Origin: Marisa cornuarietis
Lineage: Eukaryota; Mollusca; Gastropoda; Architaenioglossa; Ampullariidae
Assembly (NCBI GenBank): GCA_004794655.1
Contig: SMMW01000576.1
Span: 2,989,501 to 3,053,500 of the forward strand
Reading direction: 5' to 3'
DNA: 64,000 nucleotides
The notes below the pieces were generated by a model. The model ran no database searches, was not told where the DNA came from, and saw nothing but the letters and a program-made list of their open reading frames with translations. Positions 22,301 to 37,300 of this stretch are shown here, one piece after another. Position numbers and translations under genes: made by a program. Within the stretch, counting starts at the first letter, position 1; every line of letters begins with the position of its first letter.

Positions 22301-25300
22301 ACATTACAAAGGTTGACATGCAGAAACCATGTGGTTTCAGGCATTGCATGATTTACATAGTTCAGGGATCATACAACATATATATGGTATGAGTCTGCTG
22401 TTTTATTTTAGACATTTATTTGTATACACCTTTGTACAAATCTTATATGCAGCAAACAACACTGTGCACAATTCACAAATAAAAACAGACTGTAGACGTT
22501 GCTGCTGGTTTGATCTGAATGCAGTGCATTAACAAAAGGAAGCGCAAATGCAAACGTAAGAAACAAGGAGCTTCTGACTCAAGTGGCAGATATGAATCAA
22601 TGGAAGTTGTCATGGTTTGTTGGCACAATTCATCCTTCATGGACTTTTTTTTTACTAGCATGATCACTTTACCTTGCCTACTGTTAAAGGTTTGTCTGTT
22701 TATTTGTTATTCTATACATAACCCATTTTGTAAAGATATGCATGAATTATAAGTTTCTCTTGATTAGACAGTTTGTTACCAAGTAATACTGCTCCCAAAA
22801 ATGTAAGCAGTTACATTCCATTCCCATCATTGTCAATATTTTATTAATAGATTCTTACTAGGTTACTCCCATTTCATTGTATTATTCTGGCATAAGTAAA
22901 TTTGCATTTGTTATATGCCCTAGAAGATTTATTTTTGTGGAGTTCAGTGTAGACTTAGCAAATTTCTGCTAAATCTCAGAAACCTGTCCAAAACTACCAT
23001 ACAAACAGTGAATTTCTTCCATATCTCTGCCCTTTCATTGAAGACTTGCAAAGTGCTTAGATTTGCACATCTACAGGTCTGTGTGTCATCTATTTCTTCT
23101 GCAGTTTCCACATTACTTTTGTGGATCTGTGATACCCTTCAAAAGTAGCGTCTGACAATATTATTGTTGTACTATTTATATTGGATAGCATATTTCATTT
23201 GCTTTATCTCCTAAACTCATCCATTGGTGATTCCTATATTGTATTTGTCATGCTAAAAATGGTGACATTGAATGGAAGTACAGTTTCTTCATCTCTCACA
23301 CAGATGCATTCATGCACACATAGGAGAGTGTTGAAGTGGGGGGGGGTAAAAACATTTTTAGATCATAATTATTTAATGTCAAAGCAGTACCTTCAACTAC
23401 TAAAGACCTTAAGATGTTACATAATTGAGTTATCAAAAAAGGCTTTATTTTTTAAGATTTTTAAGATTCACAAAAAAGTCTTTTGCGCTGATTTTCGCAG
23501 GTTGTCTGCTAAGTTAGCATGATGAGCTCATTGGTTTAAGCAAAGTTTCATTTCTGTTGCAATGGTACTGAAGCATTGCTGTTGCAGGAAGCAAATGTTC
23601 ATTGTTATCTTAATGTTTTAGCATGTATTTGTGCAAACTGAGAAATTCTTTACACTTAATTATAAATTCAGAATAAAATAAATTGTTGACATTTTTATAG
23701 ACTAAAATGGCATTATCATAATATTAGTTCTAATGAGAGAAAGAATTACTAATCTATTTTATAATTTTCATTTACTGTCTTCTAATCATGAACACAGTTT
23801 ACTTCGCTTTTTTTTCTCTCCCTTACATACAAAAAAAATAAGTCCCTGCACTTTTAATATCTTTTGATTAGTCTGTTCTGCCAATATCCCTTTGTTGATT
23901 ACTTTTCATTGTTACTGTTATCTCCTGTATGAGTGGGATTCTGTGCTGAATAAATTGTACATATTATTATGGGAAATCCTTTAGCAACACATCGATCCTT
24001 TGTTCTTCAACTTAAAGTCACAAATTTCTAGCTGTCACCTCAGTCTGATAAAATTTTGTGAATGGGGTTCTCCAGTAAAACTGCTTTTTCCCCATGAAAA
24101 CAGTGGCTGAGATTACTTTGTACTTTGTGCTTTACTTATTGAAAAGAGACTACCTCTGGCTGTTTCTCGCCGTGATATAGCCTTAGTTTCTGACACGGTG
24201 TTAAACACAAATAACCTAACCTTTGGCTTTTGATGCTTGCATGTGTGTATGTGTTTTCTGCAGGCAGCTGCAGCTCTCTGTATTGGCACCGGTAGCTTTG
24301 CTGATCCACCAGACATACCTGGTCTGGCTCATTTCATGGAGCACAGTAAGTTTTACTATGCAAATCTGTACAACCATTAATTTTTTTTAACAGGTTTATT
24401 TTTAGAACAGGGTTTTTGGTTGCATATAAGATGCAAAATAGAGTTTTTACTTTACCCTGTAGATATAGTGTTGCATTAGGGTAGTAATTACACAATGAAA
24501 TTATGAGCGAACTGTGTTACATGCTCCTCGAAATCCATTTGGGAGTTACAGGTCAGAAAGACAGGTTATAGAGCATCAATTTTTAGTTGAACTGAGGAGA
24601 GAAACTTTCTTTATGAAGAGCCTTGTGCAGAAGCAAATCGCTGCCTGTTAGTCAATGAGCAGTGTCTATTTCTATGCAGTGGTTTTCATGGGCAGCAAAA
24701 AGTACCGCAAAGAAAATGCTTTTGATGACTTCATCTCCAAACATGGAGGAGAAACCAATGCCTGGACCGATACTGAGAGAGTGAGTTTTAAGCAGTGTGG
24801 TTGAACAACCCTTCCCATTTGAAGAGCCCGTTTTTGCTTTTAGGCCCTTCTCATTTGTTATTGTAACAAGTGTAAAATGGAAAGCAGTTACAGATGTTCC
24901 CTTCCTTTTATTTTCTAATTTTTACATTGTTTGGTGTGATCTGTTTATCTGCACTAATTTTGAATGGTATTGTGCAATGATTTCACATGGGGCTTGCATT
25001 GTATTATTTTCATACACAGACAACCTTCTTCTTTGACATCCCCAAACAGTACTTTTACAAGGCCCTGGATATGTTTGCCCACTTCTTTATCTCACCCTTG
25101 TTTCTCAAATCAAGTGTTGACCGGGAGATTATGGCAGTTGACAATGGTGAGTCATCCTCTTAAAATCTCTTCTGATGTCTCATTTGAGTGAAGGATGCAA
25201 AACTTCAGTTTAGCAAGTACTTTGCTATACAGGTTTTCTAAGATAATATTCCAGATTTGTAAAAGAGAGGAGATAGTTATTGTTAAAGATTTAAGAAGAA

Positions 25301-28300
25301 TATCAAACATATTGTTGCCAGAAGTTGCCAGTGTATGACTTTTCATTGCATTTAAGCTGTATTATGGTTGGTTTCATTTTTTCTTTGTAGATCATATGCA
25401 ATGAATAATGTTTCAAGAGCACAGTGGTTTTGTTGGTTTCTTTTCACAGAATTTCAGATGGTTGTACCAAATGACCTTGAGCGCTACCATCAGCTGCTGG
25501 TAACCTTGGCAAATCCAGGCAACCCCATGGGGAGATTTTTATGTGGTGAGTCACCAGGCAACAAAGTCCTTCAGATGTTTTTGTTTGAAAGGAAATGAGG
25601 TCATCTTTTTTGTCCTCTTAGTTTCACTCTCTCAACTGTTCCCCGTTTTTCTCTTTTCCTCTAATTTCCATTATTTATGGATACAACGTGTGCAGTGTAA
25701 TATGCATTTTAACTATGTCTGCATTTGATACAATAAACAAATATAATTTTCTTGCAAAAAACACTTTAAGGTATTTGACATCAAGGAAGCATGCAGAATG
25801 AAATAAGTTTAAAGTACTGTATGACCATTTCAAACAGGATTTGTTTTTATTTTGTTATCATGGGTTTTCACTTTTATTTTTTTTTTAAGGTAATTTAAAG
25901 ACCCTGAAGACCATTCCACAGGAACAGAATGTTGATGTATATGGGCGATTAAGAGAGTTCTACAAACAGGCATACTCTGCGCATTACATGACCTTGGCAA
26001 TACAGGCTCCAGGTACAACAACATAGCATCTGTTAGTCTGATGGTAGTGTTGGTTGAGCTGGTTATCACGCAGCCGGTTTTTGTCTCTTCTCTGCAAGAG
26101 ATGTGTAAACAAAAACAAATTATTCAAATGAATAATTACTTAAAGTAAAGCAAATAATATAGGTTGATGGAACCAAAATACTAAAAATATGAATGTACAC
26201 GTTTATTAAAACTACAAATAACAGTTCTTAGCATTTTGTCTAATCTGGCCGTTTATTTGCATCATGTTTTGTGTGTACTAGAGATCGATGTATCTGTGAC
26301 ATTACTTATGTTTCTAGTTTGGTTTCTGTGTCTCCACATCTTGTCTCATTTATCTAGAGCATGTTTTTTTATTCAACTGTGACGTCTGCACCATCATTTG
26401 GATTACTTGTGCTTACTTCACTAAAGCTGTTAACTTTTTCGACACTGCTGACCATGCGGTTTTCCAGTTTCTGATCTGCAGGCCTGTGCTTTATGGCTGC
26501 AATATCTGCAGAATATATCTTGGATCTCTATATGCTTCAGTGATAATGAATGTGTTTTATCATAGATTCATGGTTTTATGTAATCCTGCTCCATGTGTAT
26601 TTGAGGCTGCTGTCGCATTCGCTTCTTAAGTGACTGGATACTCAACTGTGTTGCCCTAAAACTTGAAGCATTCAGATGAATCTTCACACCCAGCCACTGT
26701 AACGTTTCACGGCTCAAACCTTTTCTTTATGTTATATCATCATTATCATTATTCATTTTTAGTAAGTGTCCAAAGGCCTGGGGAGGGGAACAGCGGCACG
26801 TTCCTGAATAATCTCGTGAGCTGTGACGTTGACCTGCGTATTGCATCACACCATGACGCAGCTAAGAAATGGGTGATCTTTGTTTTGAGAACAAGGATGA
26901 AATCTTAGTTCAAGGCATCATGGTGTGATGTAATAGTGGCCGCCATGGACTATTCAACGTGATGATCCATGCCGGCTACAATTGTACAGAAGTTAGTGTA
27001 TGTAGTCAGTCGGCATGGATCCCGCACAGCGATCGAGTCGCTAGGCAATCCTCGTAGCAACCAAGCGGCTAGGGGTTTGATTGGTGGAAAACCTGGGGAA
27101 AAGAATAGTTAGGCATGGGGGCTAACGATACGGATCATTCTGCGGCAACCACTGAGAGCGAACAGAGCTATACGACGGCATTCACAGAAAACCGTTAGCG
27201 TCTCCACGTAGGAGTTGATCCTGAGACAATCCCACCAGAGAGGAGCGAGTTGAATGGAGACGGCAGACTGTCTCTGCAAACCATTAACTCTACTCCTGAG
27301 TGTCTGATTCTGTGGCAAGCAGGTGGAGGAAAAAACTGTTCGGCACGGTTTTAGCAGGAGTCTTTACTGCAAACCGTCAGTGTCACGACTGTAGAGGACA
27401 GGTCATCAGAGAGAGAATTTACGGGGTCGACAGAAGCTTTGTTGCGAACAGGTGTCGTCTTCACCACGGGGGTATGTCCAGCTTTATAAGCAACAAGAGG
27501 GACGAATCGTTGTGACATCGTTTCATATTGGATACCGGGTCACCTGTTCGCCTGTGTTGGATTATCTGCACATTGGAACATCTGTCTACTCACTCATCGT
27601 ACCTTGGGACTATTGGATACTGGGTTATCAGTTCGCCTGTGTTGGATTATCCACACATCGGAACATCTGTCTACTCACTCATTTTACCGTGGAACTATTG
27701 GATACTGGGTTATCAGTTCGCATTGCTTGAAAACAGAGATATGCTCTGAGAAATGCATTGTTAGGCAGTTTGTTATGCAGACATCACAGTATCCTTACAC
27801 AAGCAAAGTTGTTATCATTAACATGTAATTTTATATCTCTGGCAGCACAGTAGGTTTGTTTACACCATCACAAATAGTTGAGTATGTTGTGTTACGATGT
27901 TATAATGGCTACAATGATAGGAATAGGAATTAGGGGCCACTGTCATAAATGTGGTCCATTGTTGACCAAAATGCCATTATGTAGTGCATATACTGTGTGT
28001 GTGTGTGTGTGGCCACCCAGGTTTAAACATCCTTTATGCTATCTAATCTTTTTTAGAATATCTTTTGTCAATTTGCTATTTTAAACCCATAAAGTCTGTT
28101 AGAAAATAGGCTGATAGGGTTTCTAATTTGGTGATTTTCTGGTAAGACACTACGGTTCAGATATTGGCGTCTCAGACCTTACCAAAATTTTTTAACCCTA
28201 AGGTCATATTTGCATCCAAAACAATTTAATTCTAGTAGCAGCACAGACAGGGCAAGATTCCGTTTTGAAAAAGAAAGTTTTTGGCAAGTACACCACAAGC

Positions 28301-31300
28301 TGAGAGCAGTATTTACGACCACATTGCAAAATGCTCTTTCGTGATAAGGGATATCACAGTATAAAAAGTTAATGGATGGAAGTGAAAGAGAGGTAAGGTC
28401 AAACATGTAAATGTTAGTGATGAAATTTTTACATATGTAAAATATATTTTATTTTGTTTTCCAGAATGTCTAGATGACCTACAAGATCTTGTGCACGATA
28501 TTTTTCATGCTGTTCCTAACAAGTAGGTATTCTGGGTTTTTAAAGTATAAGTATCCTGGCAATTGCTACAATTACTTTTCTTTCTTTTTTTTTATTCAGT
28601 AGATACAGTTCACATAACTTGGCATCAAGCACCACTTTCATTCTTGAATTAAAGAGGCAAGAGTAGAGGTAGAGGGAAGGAGAAAGAGAAAGAAAAGAGG
28701 AGAAAGTGTCCACATGTCCACATATACCTTTACAAACAATTTAACCTAACTACACTGGAACTTGCTATGCAAAATAAATATTAAATTACCATCTACATAA
28801 ACTCTTTTCAATACAAGCCAGCACATATGCAACACAAATGTTTTTACAAATTCTTTTTTTACGGATACAGTCTTATGATACACAAGCACTCAATGTACAA
28901 CTAGTCTTGGTTTACAGAAAGTGACTAGTTTATCATATATCATAAACACTTAATCTTCGTACATCCCCTCTTCCTCATGTTTCTCCTCAAATACAGCCTA
29001 GAAAAAAAATTACTGTCATTTATTTTCTGAAAGGGAAGGGGAAAATAATTATGGTGAGGATGTCCTCCTAGAATGCAGGATTTGTGTATTCATAGCTACA
29101 ATTACTTTTTATTCAGGACTTTTAGAGACGTTTCTTAGAGAACGAACTTTCTGGAACATAAGAAGGTCATCAAAATTTTTGTCATGTCATCATGGCTTTA
29201 TAGCTTTGTATGGGACTTGACTACCAAAATAATTATCTAGAGTTTGGTCATTAGTCTAATTTTTCTGAACAGCTTTTGTATCAATTATTTCTTGTGCATC
29301 GAGATGGGAGCTGGGATGCATGTATGCAAATACATAGGCATACATAGGAAGGATTATTCTGAAATACTTATCTGAATAGAGTGGGAGTTAGTAATTATCA
29401 ATTATTGTGCCTCTTTGGTTAAACTTAGATAAGTACATTAAGCAGCACTAGCTTAATCAGACACAATATTTATTCATGTTTTTTTTCCCTGAGAAGTAAC
29501 AAATTCACAATTATTTTTTTCCCAGCAAAATGTTGCGCCCTTCATTTCATGAGCATAGGGTGAGAACTGTCTTTATTATTTTTTGCTTTGTTGAAAAATA
29601 GAAACAATATTTATATATTATTATTATTCACTATTATTATTATTATTATTTATTCAAATGAGTGATAAGAATTCTTCTTATTCCTATTTGCTCCCAGTGG
29701 AGCATAGGATAGCACTTAAATATTTTCCCAAGATTTGTGTCCACATTTTTGTGTTAACTGGGGTTTATTATTATTTTCAGGATCCCTTTGTGCCAGAAAA
29801 ATTTCACAAATTTTTCAAAGGTATAGTATCAGAATATGATTAAAATAGTTACTGATGTGCAAAGGTTGAAACATTTCTTACTCATAAATATTTGTAAAAA
29901 ATTACATAAAAATGTGTTGAAAATTAAAATATATTCTTTATCCATTATAAATTATTTACTTATTTGTTTAGAACCATCAAAGCACTGGTCTTTGTTTTAT
30001 ATCCATTTAGTACCTCTTCACCCCATAGAATATATATACTACATTGTTATGCAGTGAATCTGGTTTACATTGCCAGTTCTGCCATTTTTTATCTTTCTTC
30101 ACCTCTTACATCTGTAGTGGTGCCTGTAGAAGACTGTCACAAATTAGACATTGCCTGGGCTCTACCACCTATGCAGAAACATTTCAAGTGAGTGTTGCTG
30201 TTACACAAAGCTTATAACATATTGCTTTACAAAAGTGAGTACAGCAGTAAGAATTCTTATGGTATTTTTATTGTTTTGCACCAAACCCACAACTAATGCT
30301 GGCTAACGACAATCCATCCAGCCTTTTTTTTTTTCAAACCCAGCAAAAAAAAAACAGTTTCTGCATTTGTATTTACAACATTATTGTTACTAGTATATAA
30401 ACAAGACTGAACCATAGTGGAGCAACTATTGATCAGTGAGTAGATTGCGGGACAATTCATCCTGAACATTGAAAAGAATATATTTCTGTTAGACTAAATT
30501 ATTCCTGCACATTTAATGTCCGTGTATTTATATAGCTGTCTTTGCTGCAGGCTTTTGATGTTTGTTCTTTAAATGATATTGCTGCTTACCTATTTTCTAA
30601 GTTGATGTTTATGCCGAACATAATATTGTTGTCTCACCTGTCTGCGGTTATTTCCTGTTTTACATCAGTTTCTGACCCCTGATTGGGTTATTGTTTCCAG
30701 GTTGGATAAAAGTAAACATTTTGATTATTGAGTTAGAGTTTGCTTTGTGTTTTGTAAAGGGATATATTGGTTACTTGGAAATATATAGATTATGTTTATA
30801 TATTGGTGCTGTGATGCAGGTCGAAACCACTAGAGTATATTGAAGTGCCTATTACTCATGAAGGACCAGGCAGTGTGCTGTCTTACTTAAGGAAAAGGTT
30901 TGCTCTATATTATTTTAGCTATACAAGATTTTCATGCTTAACTCTTACTATACAGTGCCCTCGATTTCGAAAATAAAAGATCAAATGCTGCCCACTATGC
31001 CGTTGTGGTGTTTTATTTTTTTAAAAATGAGACATTTTACATAGGAAAAAATGTCCCTCATTTAGGTATCCATTTTAGTACTAATACTATGCTGCTTTTT
31101 TTTATTAGCATCAACAATCTAAGAGTTCAGCCTTTTTTCTTAAATGTTTCTTGCCAGGTCATGGGCTCTTTCACTTCATGGTGGAAATGCAGGGACTGGG
31201 TATGACTCCAACTCATTGTGGAGTGGTTTCTTGATCAGTATTGTCTTGACTGATCATGGCCTAGAGAATGTGGCAGAGGTAGAAAGTTGTTTAGAAGCAT

Positions 31301-34300
31301 TTCTCTATCAAATCTTTGCAACAACATGGTTTACAGCCATGGATCCTGTGTGCATGTGTGTGTGTGATATGTCTGATAGAGAGAGGAGAGCGAATATGTG
31401 AGTAAGTGAAGTCTGTCAAAGGAATCTAATGGGAGGAACCTCTTTCTTTCTGTTTAGGTAATCAGAGTATTATTCCAGTACATTCAATTGCTGCAGCAAT
31501 GTGGCCCACTGTTATGGTTCTTCACAGAATTGCAGCAAATCGAAGACATTAAATACCGTTTTAAAGATGAAGTGAGTGTAATGTGCGTCAGATTAATATG
31601 CATTTGATAGGATCTGCTTTATAGAAATGTGCACCATATTTCTGTTGTCTGTCATTGTTTACAGCTTAAGAAAAGATTGTTTTTTTTACGTGGGCTATTT
31701 TGTATTTGTGTAGTTTTGTGTTTGCCACAACATAAACTGATTCCAATAAAATTTACCCTTGAAGCAAATGATCATTTGCCTGCCTGATATCCAAAATTTA
31801 TTTTTTTTAAATTTGAGATTGATAAAAATTAATTTATTTTCAGAATTATGTATTGTTTTATTATTATTATTATTATTAATTTTTGGTGTTTTGGAGTGGT
31901 CACCTTGTTACCTTTCACAATTGAATTTTTCCTCTTTTTATTTGATGCAGACTGATCCTGTTGACAATGTAGAGCAGGTTTCTGAGAATATGCAGCTATT
32001 TCCCACAGAGTACTACCTCACTGGTCGTTCTTTGCTGTTCAGCTATGATCCTCAGGTCATTCATACTCTCTATGCTTTTTGTTGATCTCTCACACCACAG
32101 TTCCAGTCACATTTATATTTGTCGGTGTGCTGTCTCTGTTGTTTTTTATTTCAGAATCTGGCTGCATGTGTGCACTTTGGGGTTATGTGGGTATGTGTGT
32201 TTGTGTGTGCATGTGCATGTGTGCGCATATGAGATTACTTTAGGCCACTGTATTATGGGAGTTTACTGCAACTGGCATTGTTGATCTGTGGCAGCTGATT
32301 TGATTTTCAGCTAGGTTTGTGATGTATGTGTGCAGCTGATTCAAGAATGTCTGGGCTACCTACGCCCTGAACTGTGCTGCATAACACTGTCAACAAAAAA
32401 CTTTGAACATTCTGATATCTGCAACATGGTAGAGCCCTTCTATGGCACCCACTACACCATCACAGGTTAAGCAGCATGATCTCTTACACCTTGATTGTCA
32501 GTATAGTTTCATTGACACGTGTGTGTGTGAGAGAGGGAAAGAAAGGATAAATTATGAGTTGACAAGCATGATTTTCATGCAAGTTTTGGAACCATTTCAG
32601 CTTTGATGATTTGCCATGTGCCTGTGCCTGTGCCTGCAATGAATAAGTGGAGTACATGTTGAGCTAAATATTCCCCATGCAATATCTCTGTACTAAAGAT
32701 CCATCCACATTTTTTTCCCCAGGCACTTGCAGCTTTCAGAAGAAAAAAAAATCATGTTTAGAGTTGAGAAAATATTCACAGGTTTTATTTAAATGAAATG
32801 TAAAGACTTAAAAAACCTCTCAAACTATAAACATTATTTAACTCCATTGTAATTGCCCTACTAGGTATGGTTTTGGTATCCATGGAAAACTAAAATCTGG
32901 CTGTCACCTCCTATAGACTTAACATTAATGGGGTTCAGTTTGTGGTACTTCGGGAATTCAGAATTCAAAGGCATGCTGTTGTAGTATTTGATGAATAAGA
33001 GACTGGGTTTTATTTTTGGTGTGACTCTTAAGAACAGGTCTACAAGTTATAAAATCAGCAAACATTCTTGTTATATGTGCCTTAAATTAGTAACCTAGAT
33101 TTAATTCCTGTTTTGCAGATATTCCTCAAGACTGGAAGGATAGCTGGGCAGGTTAGGTACTAGTGCATACATATTCAAGTCCTTTCCTCTGATTCACTTC
33201 CCTTTCCCTTTTACTCATTTTCTTTGTGATTGTACCTTCTTTCTTTTTCAAGATTGGTGTATTAATTTTTTAAAAATTATTAAATGTAGACCTTTTTATA
33301 AAAGTTATTTTGCATTTCATTTATTTTTGTTTTATTAACTAAGTAAGGAAGTAAAGGAGATGGCGAGAAAAGAGATTTACTTTGTTGACAGTCTTAAAAT
33401 CTGTGCAGAAAATCATTTGAAATGTTTATCCCTGCAGTGGTATACCATCTTAATCAATGGGTAGCTTTTTTTCAGCCTTGACACCAAATCCAGGATTGTT
33501 CCTTCCTGAACCTAATCCATTTATTCGTAAGTACTGTTTGGCATGTATTATTATATGTATGGATAGCCATTAATGTTAGTGTTGGACTTTTATTCAAGTT
33601 GATAAATCCTGACTTAAAGACTATTAAATACTTTTGTCCTGTGTACTTCACCTTAAAAGAGTTCAATATAAGTATTGAGAAAGCCTTCCTCCCACCTTCC
33701 CCTCAAGTAGAAGTGTTATTTCTGAGATGCAATAAACATTACATTTCATGAATTGCATTAAATTCTCTTCCAGCACAGGTTTTTGAACTTGTTCACGAGG
33801 AGAAGAGTTTTGAGGTATGTGGATGCCTCTGCAGCTGTGGGAGAAATCGGCAGTGCAAGTCAGAGAGAATGTGAAATTTTTCTTGTGATTGGGCAGCCCA
33901 TAGTAGAGAGTGAAGTGGAATCTCTTTAAGGTTTGGTTGTCGGCTACTTCCATAAGTACATAGCTGGAGTGACTGGTGATCATCCACGTTATCAGTTTAT
34001 TTAATATTATGATATTAATTACTGGTAATATAGTAGTAGTATTAATATTGGGGTATTACGTCATGCTGTGTTAATGTGCCATTGGTTTATTTTCGAAACA
34101 GTGTTATCTTAGAGACTGCTTGCTGGCTCAGATTGATCAGCAAATGAATGAACAAGCACTTAGACTTCAGGTGCATAACAAAGATAACATTTCCTGTCTT
34201 AAGCAATTTTTTTTTTAAGCTTCCTGTTCGAGTGGTGGATAATGAGTTTAGCTGCATGTGGTACAAGAAAGACAGCAAATACAACTTGCCTAAAGGTAAA

Positions 34301-37300
34301 GTCATGTGATTTACATTGAAGGTTGTTTGCTGCTTGCTCTGTTGTCATTAAAATACTTTATGAGATCTGGTAAATAGATATTAGCAGGAATGCTTAAAAG
34401 ACACAGGAAACGTGTGGAATGTCCTGCCATCCATCATCTGTTCCATCTATCAGGGAACCATGCAAGCCCTGTCAGTGGATCCTAAGTCTGTAATTTCAAG
34501 GGATGGATCCATGCACTTCCTCTTGGGTTTACCTTTTCTGATTACAAATTGACTGCCTAAATCCTGCCTGAACATTTTTCCAGTGGCCCTTTTTGTCTGA
34601 AAGACCCAGTGAGGGCTTTGAGGATTTCTTTGTGCAGGTCCTGTCCTGTACAGAAGAGCCAGTCCCAGCCGTTCCTCCTCCTTAAGCTGAGCTTAAAACG
34701 TTTCTCCATAGACCTAGGCCTTCAGGACTATATCTGTCATTAAACGAAAAAATGAGGCTTAAATGACAGATACTGATCATGTCCAAGCAAAATTTCAGGT
34801 TGCAGATGAATGGCTTACTTACAATCATTTCTATGAAGGTTAGCACATTGTAGTCTTTCAGGAAAGAAAGCAAACTGAGCTAATTCATGCAGACCCGGTA
34901 ATGATGTGGAAGTAGTGTTAGGCATTTTGCAGTGGATCAGTTTGACAAGAAAAAAGTTATGTTGTGATACTATTAGCTGTTTTTGCAGATTGGCCAGCAT
35001 CAATTCAATATGGGTGTATGATGCAACTTAGCTATAGAATAACTCATTCAATAGGGGGTGTATCAATGCAGTTGAGCTATAGAGCTATGAAGACGTTCAC
35101 ATTCACAGCTGAAAAGTGTAAGGAAAGTGTTATGGCTTCCAATTTGAGAGGACGGAAATTTGCAGTACAGGAAATAGTGTAGTTTACAGGAAAGATGTAA
35201 ACAAACTTGTCTTGGTTGCATCCTACCCCCAAAAAGGCAGAGTGCATGCAGAGTACAGGCTTCATTTATGTGTGAGGATCTGTACACATTCTACTGCCAG
35301 AACAACCAGTCAGAGGGTGTAACATTAAGGAGGTTCATTCAGTTTTCAAATGGCATTCTTTTGTTTTTTTTACATATAGAGATTGTTCGTCAAACAACTT
35401 CCACACTTGCTAGCTATATTGAAGCCTGCAGTAGCTACTGTGAAACTATGTTATTGTCTGTAACATTTACTGTCGTGCCAGTATTATCTCACTCACTTTC
35501 TCATCACTGTGCTCTGGTTTAAAATTTCATATTTAGGAGACTGAAAGTTTTTGTGTGACGGTTTAGCAACATCACTCAACAACATGGCAGCCTGCTTGAA
35601 CTGCCCCAGACCTGTGTTTTAGACGTGATTGTTTTGTTACCTGAAATTTTGATTGGACATGCTTCAGAACTTCAGAATCTATCATTTGAGCTTACCTTAC
35701 CATGTCCCTTGCTTTCCCTCCTTAAGCCTGTTGGGTGGCATAATGACCTTGGACTGCCCTCTGTTGTTTTGCTTCTGGTTGGCCCATCTGAGCTGTACAG
35801 CACTCCACATCCTTATTTCTTCTTGGTACTGTACCAGATGACATGACTATATGGAGATCACCCTCTAGCTACCTCAAATCCAGCTGTCCAAACCCGTGCA
35901 CCACAGCCCCCTTCCATCCCACCTGTCTCGCTAGTGAGCCTCTCTACTCCAGTTTTAAGGCCGCCTTCAAGCAGTTCTGCTGTCTATCATAGGCGCAGTA
36001 CCGACAGCCTGGCGTCCCTTTTATTCCTGTGAAGTTTGCCGCTTCTTTTACTGAAAGGGACAAAGTTGCGGCAGGTGGTCAGAGACGAAACACGGCGGGA
36101 AGGTTCCGCTTCGGATTGTTAATTGCTCTTATCTTAGGCTAGAACAGCTAATTATATCCCGCTACCCAGAAAGAGGGTTTCCCGCCACCGCCACGTTTCT
36201 CTTAGAGAAGTAGTAGGGGGTGGGGGCATGAAAGAATGTTTCTTCTGCCCCTCCCCTGTGGAATTTACGGGCCCAGTGGTGTCAGACATTACCTTTCTGG
36301 TAGTTGTTAAGTTATAAAGAAGCTGTCTGTATTGAATTGGGCTATAAATGTGTCATATAGCTTGTTGTTGCAATTCAGCGCCGTGTAGTAGGCTGTAACA
36401 CCTACACCCCCCCCCCCACTGCCGTCGGTGTGCGGTACTTACCCTGAAATGGAGCGATACGGAGACGTTTATCATGGCCCCGACGCAAGGATGACACGCT
36501 CTATCGCGAAGGGGTCCACTTAAAGTGTGCGACGCAGGGCCCTTGTGGCCACGCGGGTAACAAGTGTAGGGTATTGACCAGCTGAAAGTTTCTTTCCTTC
36601 TGTGTGTACAAACGTGTTTGTTGTATGTTGATGTATGTGAAGCGCTTGGGTCTGGTTAAGGAGTGCGGCATTTAGCACGTGTTTTGCCAGCGGAGTGTTT
36701 CAAGACTACTTCCGTTGTTTAGTGAATGACGGCCTACGCTTAAAGCAGTAGCGGATATGTCGCCGAGCCTTTTTCGTGGCACGTGGGCTCCGAGTTACGT
36801 ACGCGTCGAAGTTGGAGGCGGGCGGCTCTGCCCTCGCGTGTTTGAAGATGTTCGCTTTAGTTGCCGTGTGTGTCAGCGCGCGCTGCCTACACTATGGCCT
36901 TTTTGAGCAGTTCAAAGTTTTGGCGTTCCCTTTGATGCAGAACATCATTGCCGAATAAGTGATTTACTGTCACAGTGTCTCTAACGCCTATTTATATTAT
37001 GGACTGCGAGGCGCACTCGTGTTTTCGCTTCCCTTTGTCCGTTGTTCAGCACCAGGACTTACCGACAGGTTAGGTCGGTCATTTCAAGGCTTACTGAACC
37101 ATAGGCTTCTGGCTTATCGAATAACCATACAGAACACAAAGCCGCACTACCGAGCGTGATATCAGAGCCAGGTTCAGACGTCTGTGTTAGACCACAGTCG
37201 CGATGTGTAGGCATCCATCTCAGGTGCCGTGGTGTGTTCCACTGTTTACCGCAGCTATGGTTAATTTATCCAGGGGTCTGTCCTTTCTGGATACTTGAAC

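Noticed and set aside
27452..27828. Three overlapping ORFs of 70-92 codons in different frames
   Set aside because: Their repeated peptide patterns are frame images of the 85-bp tandem repeat (85 is not a multiple of 3).
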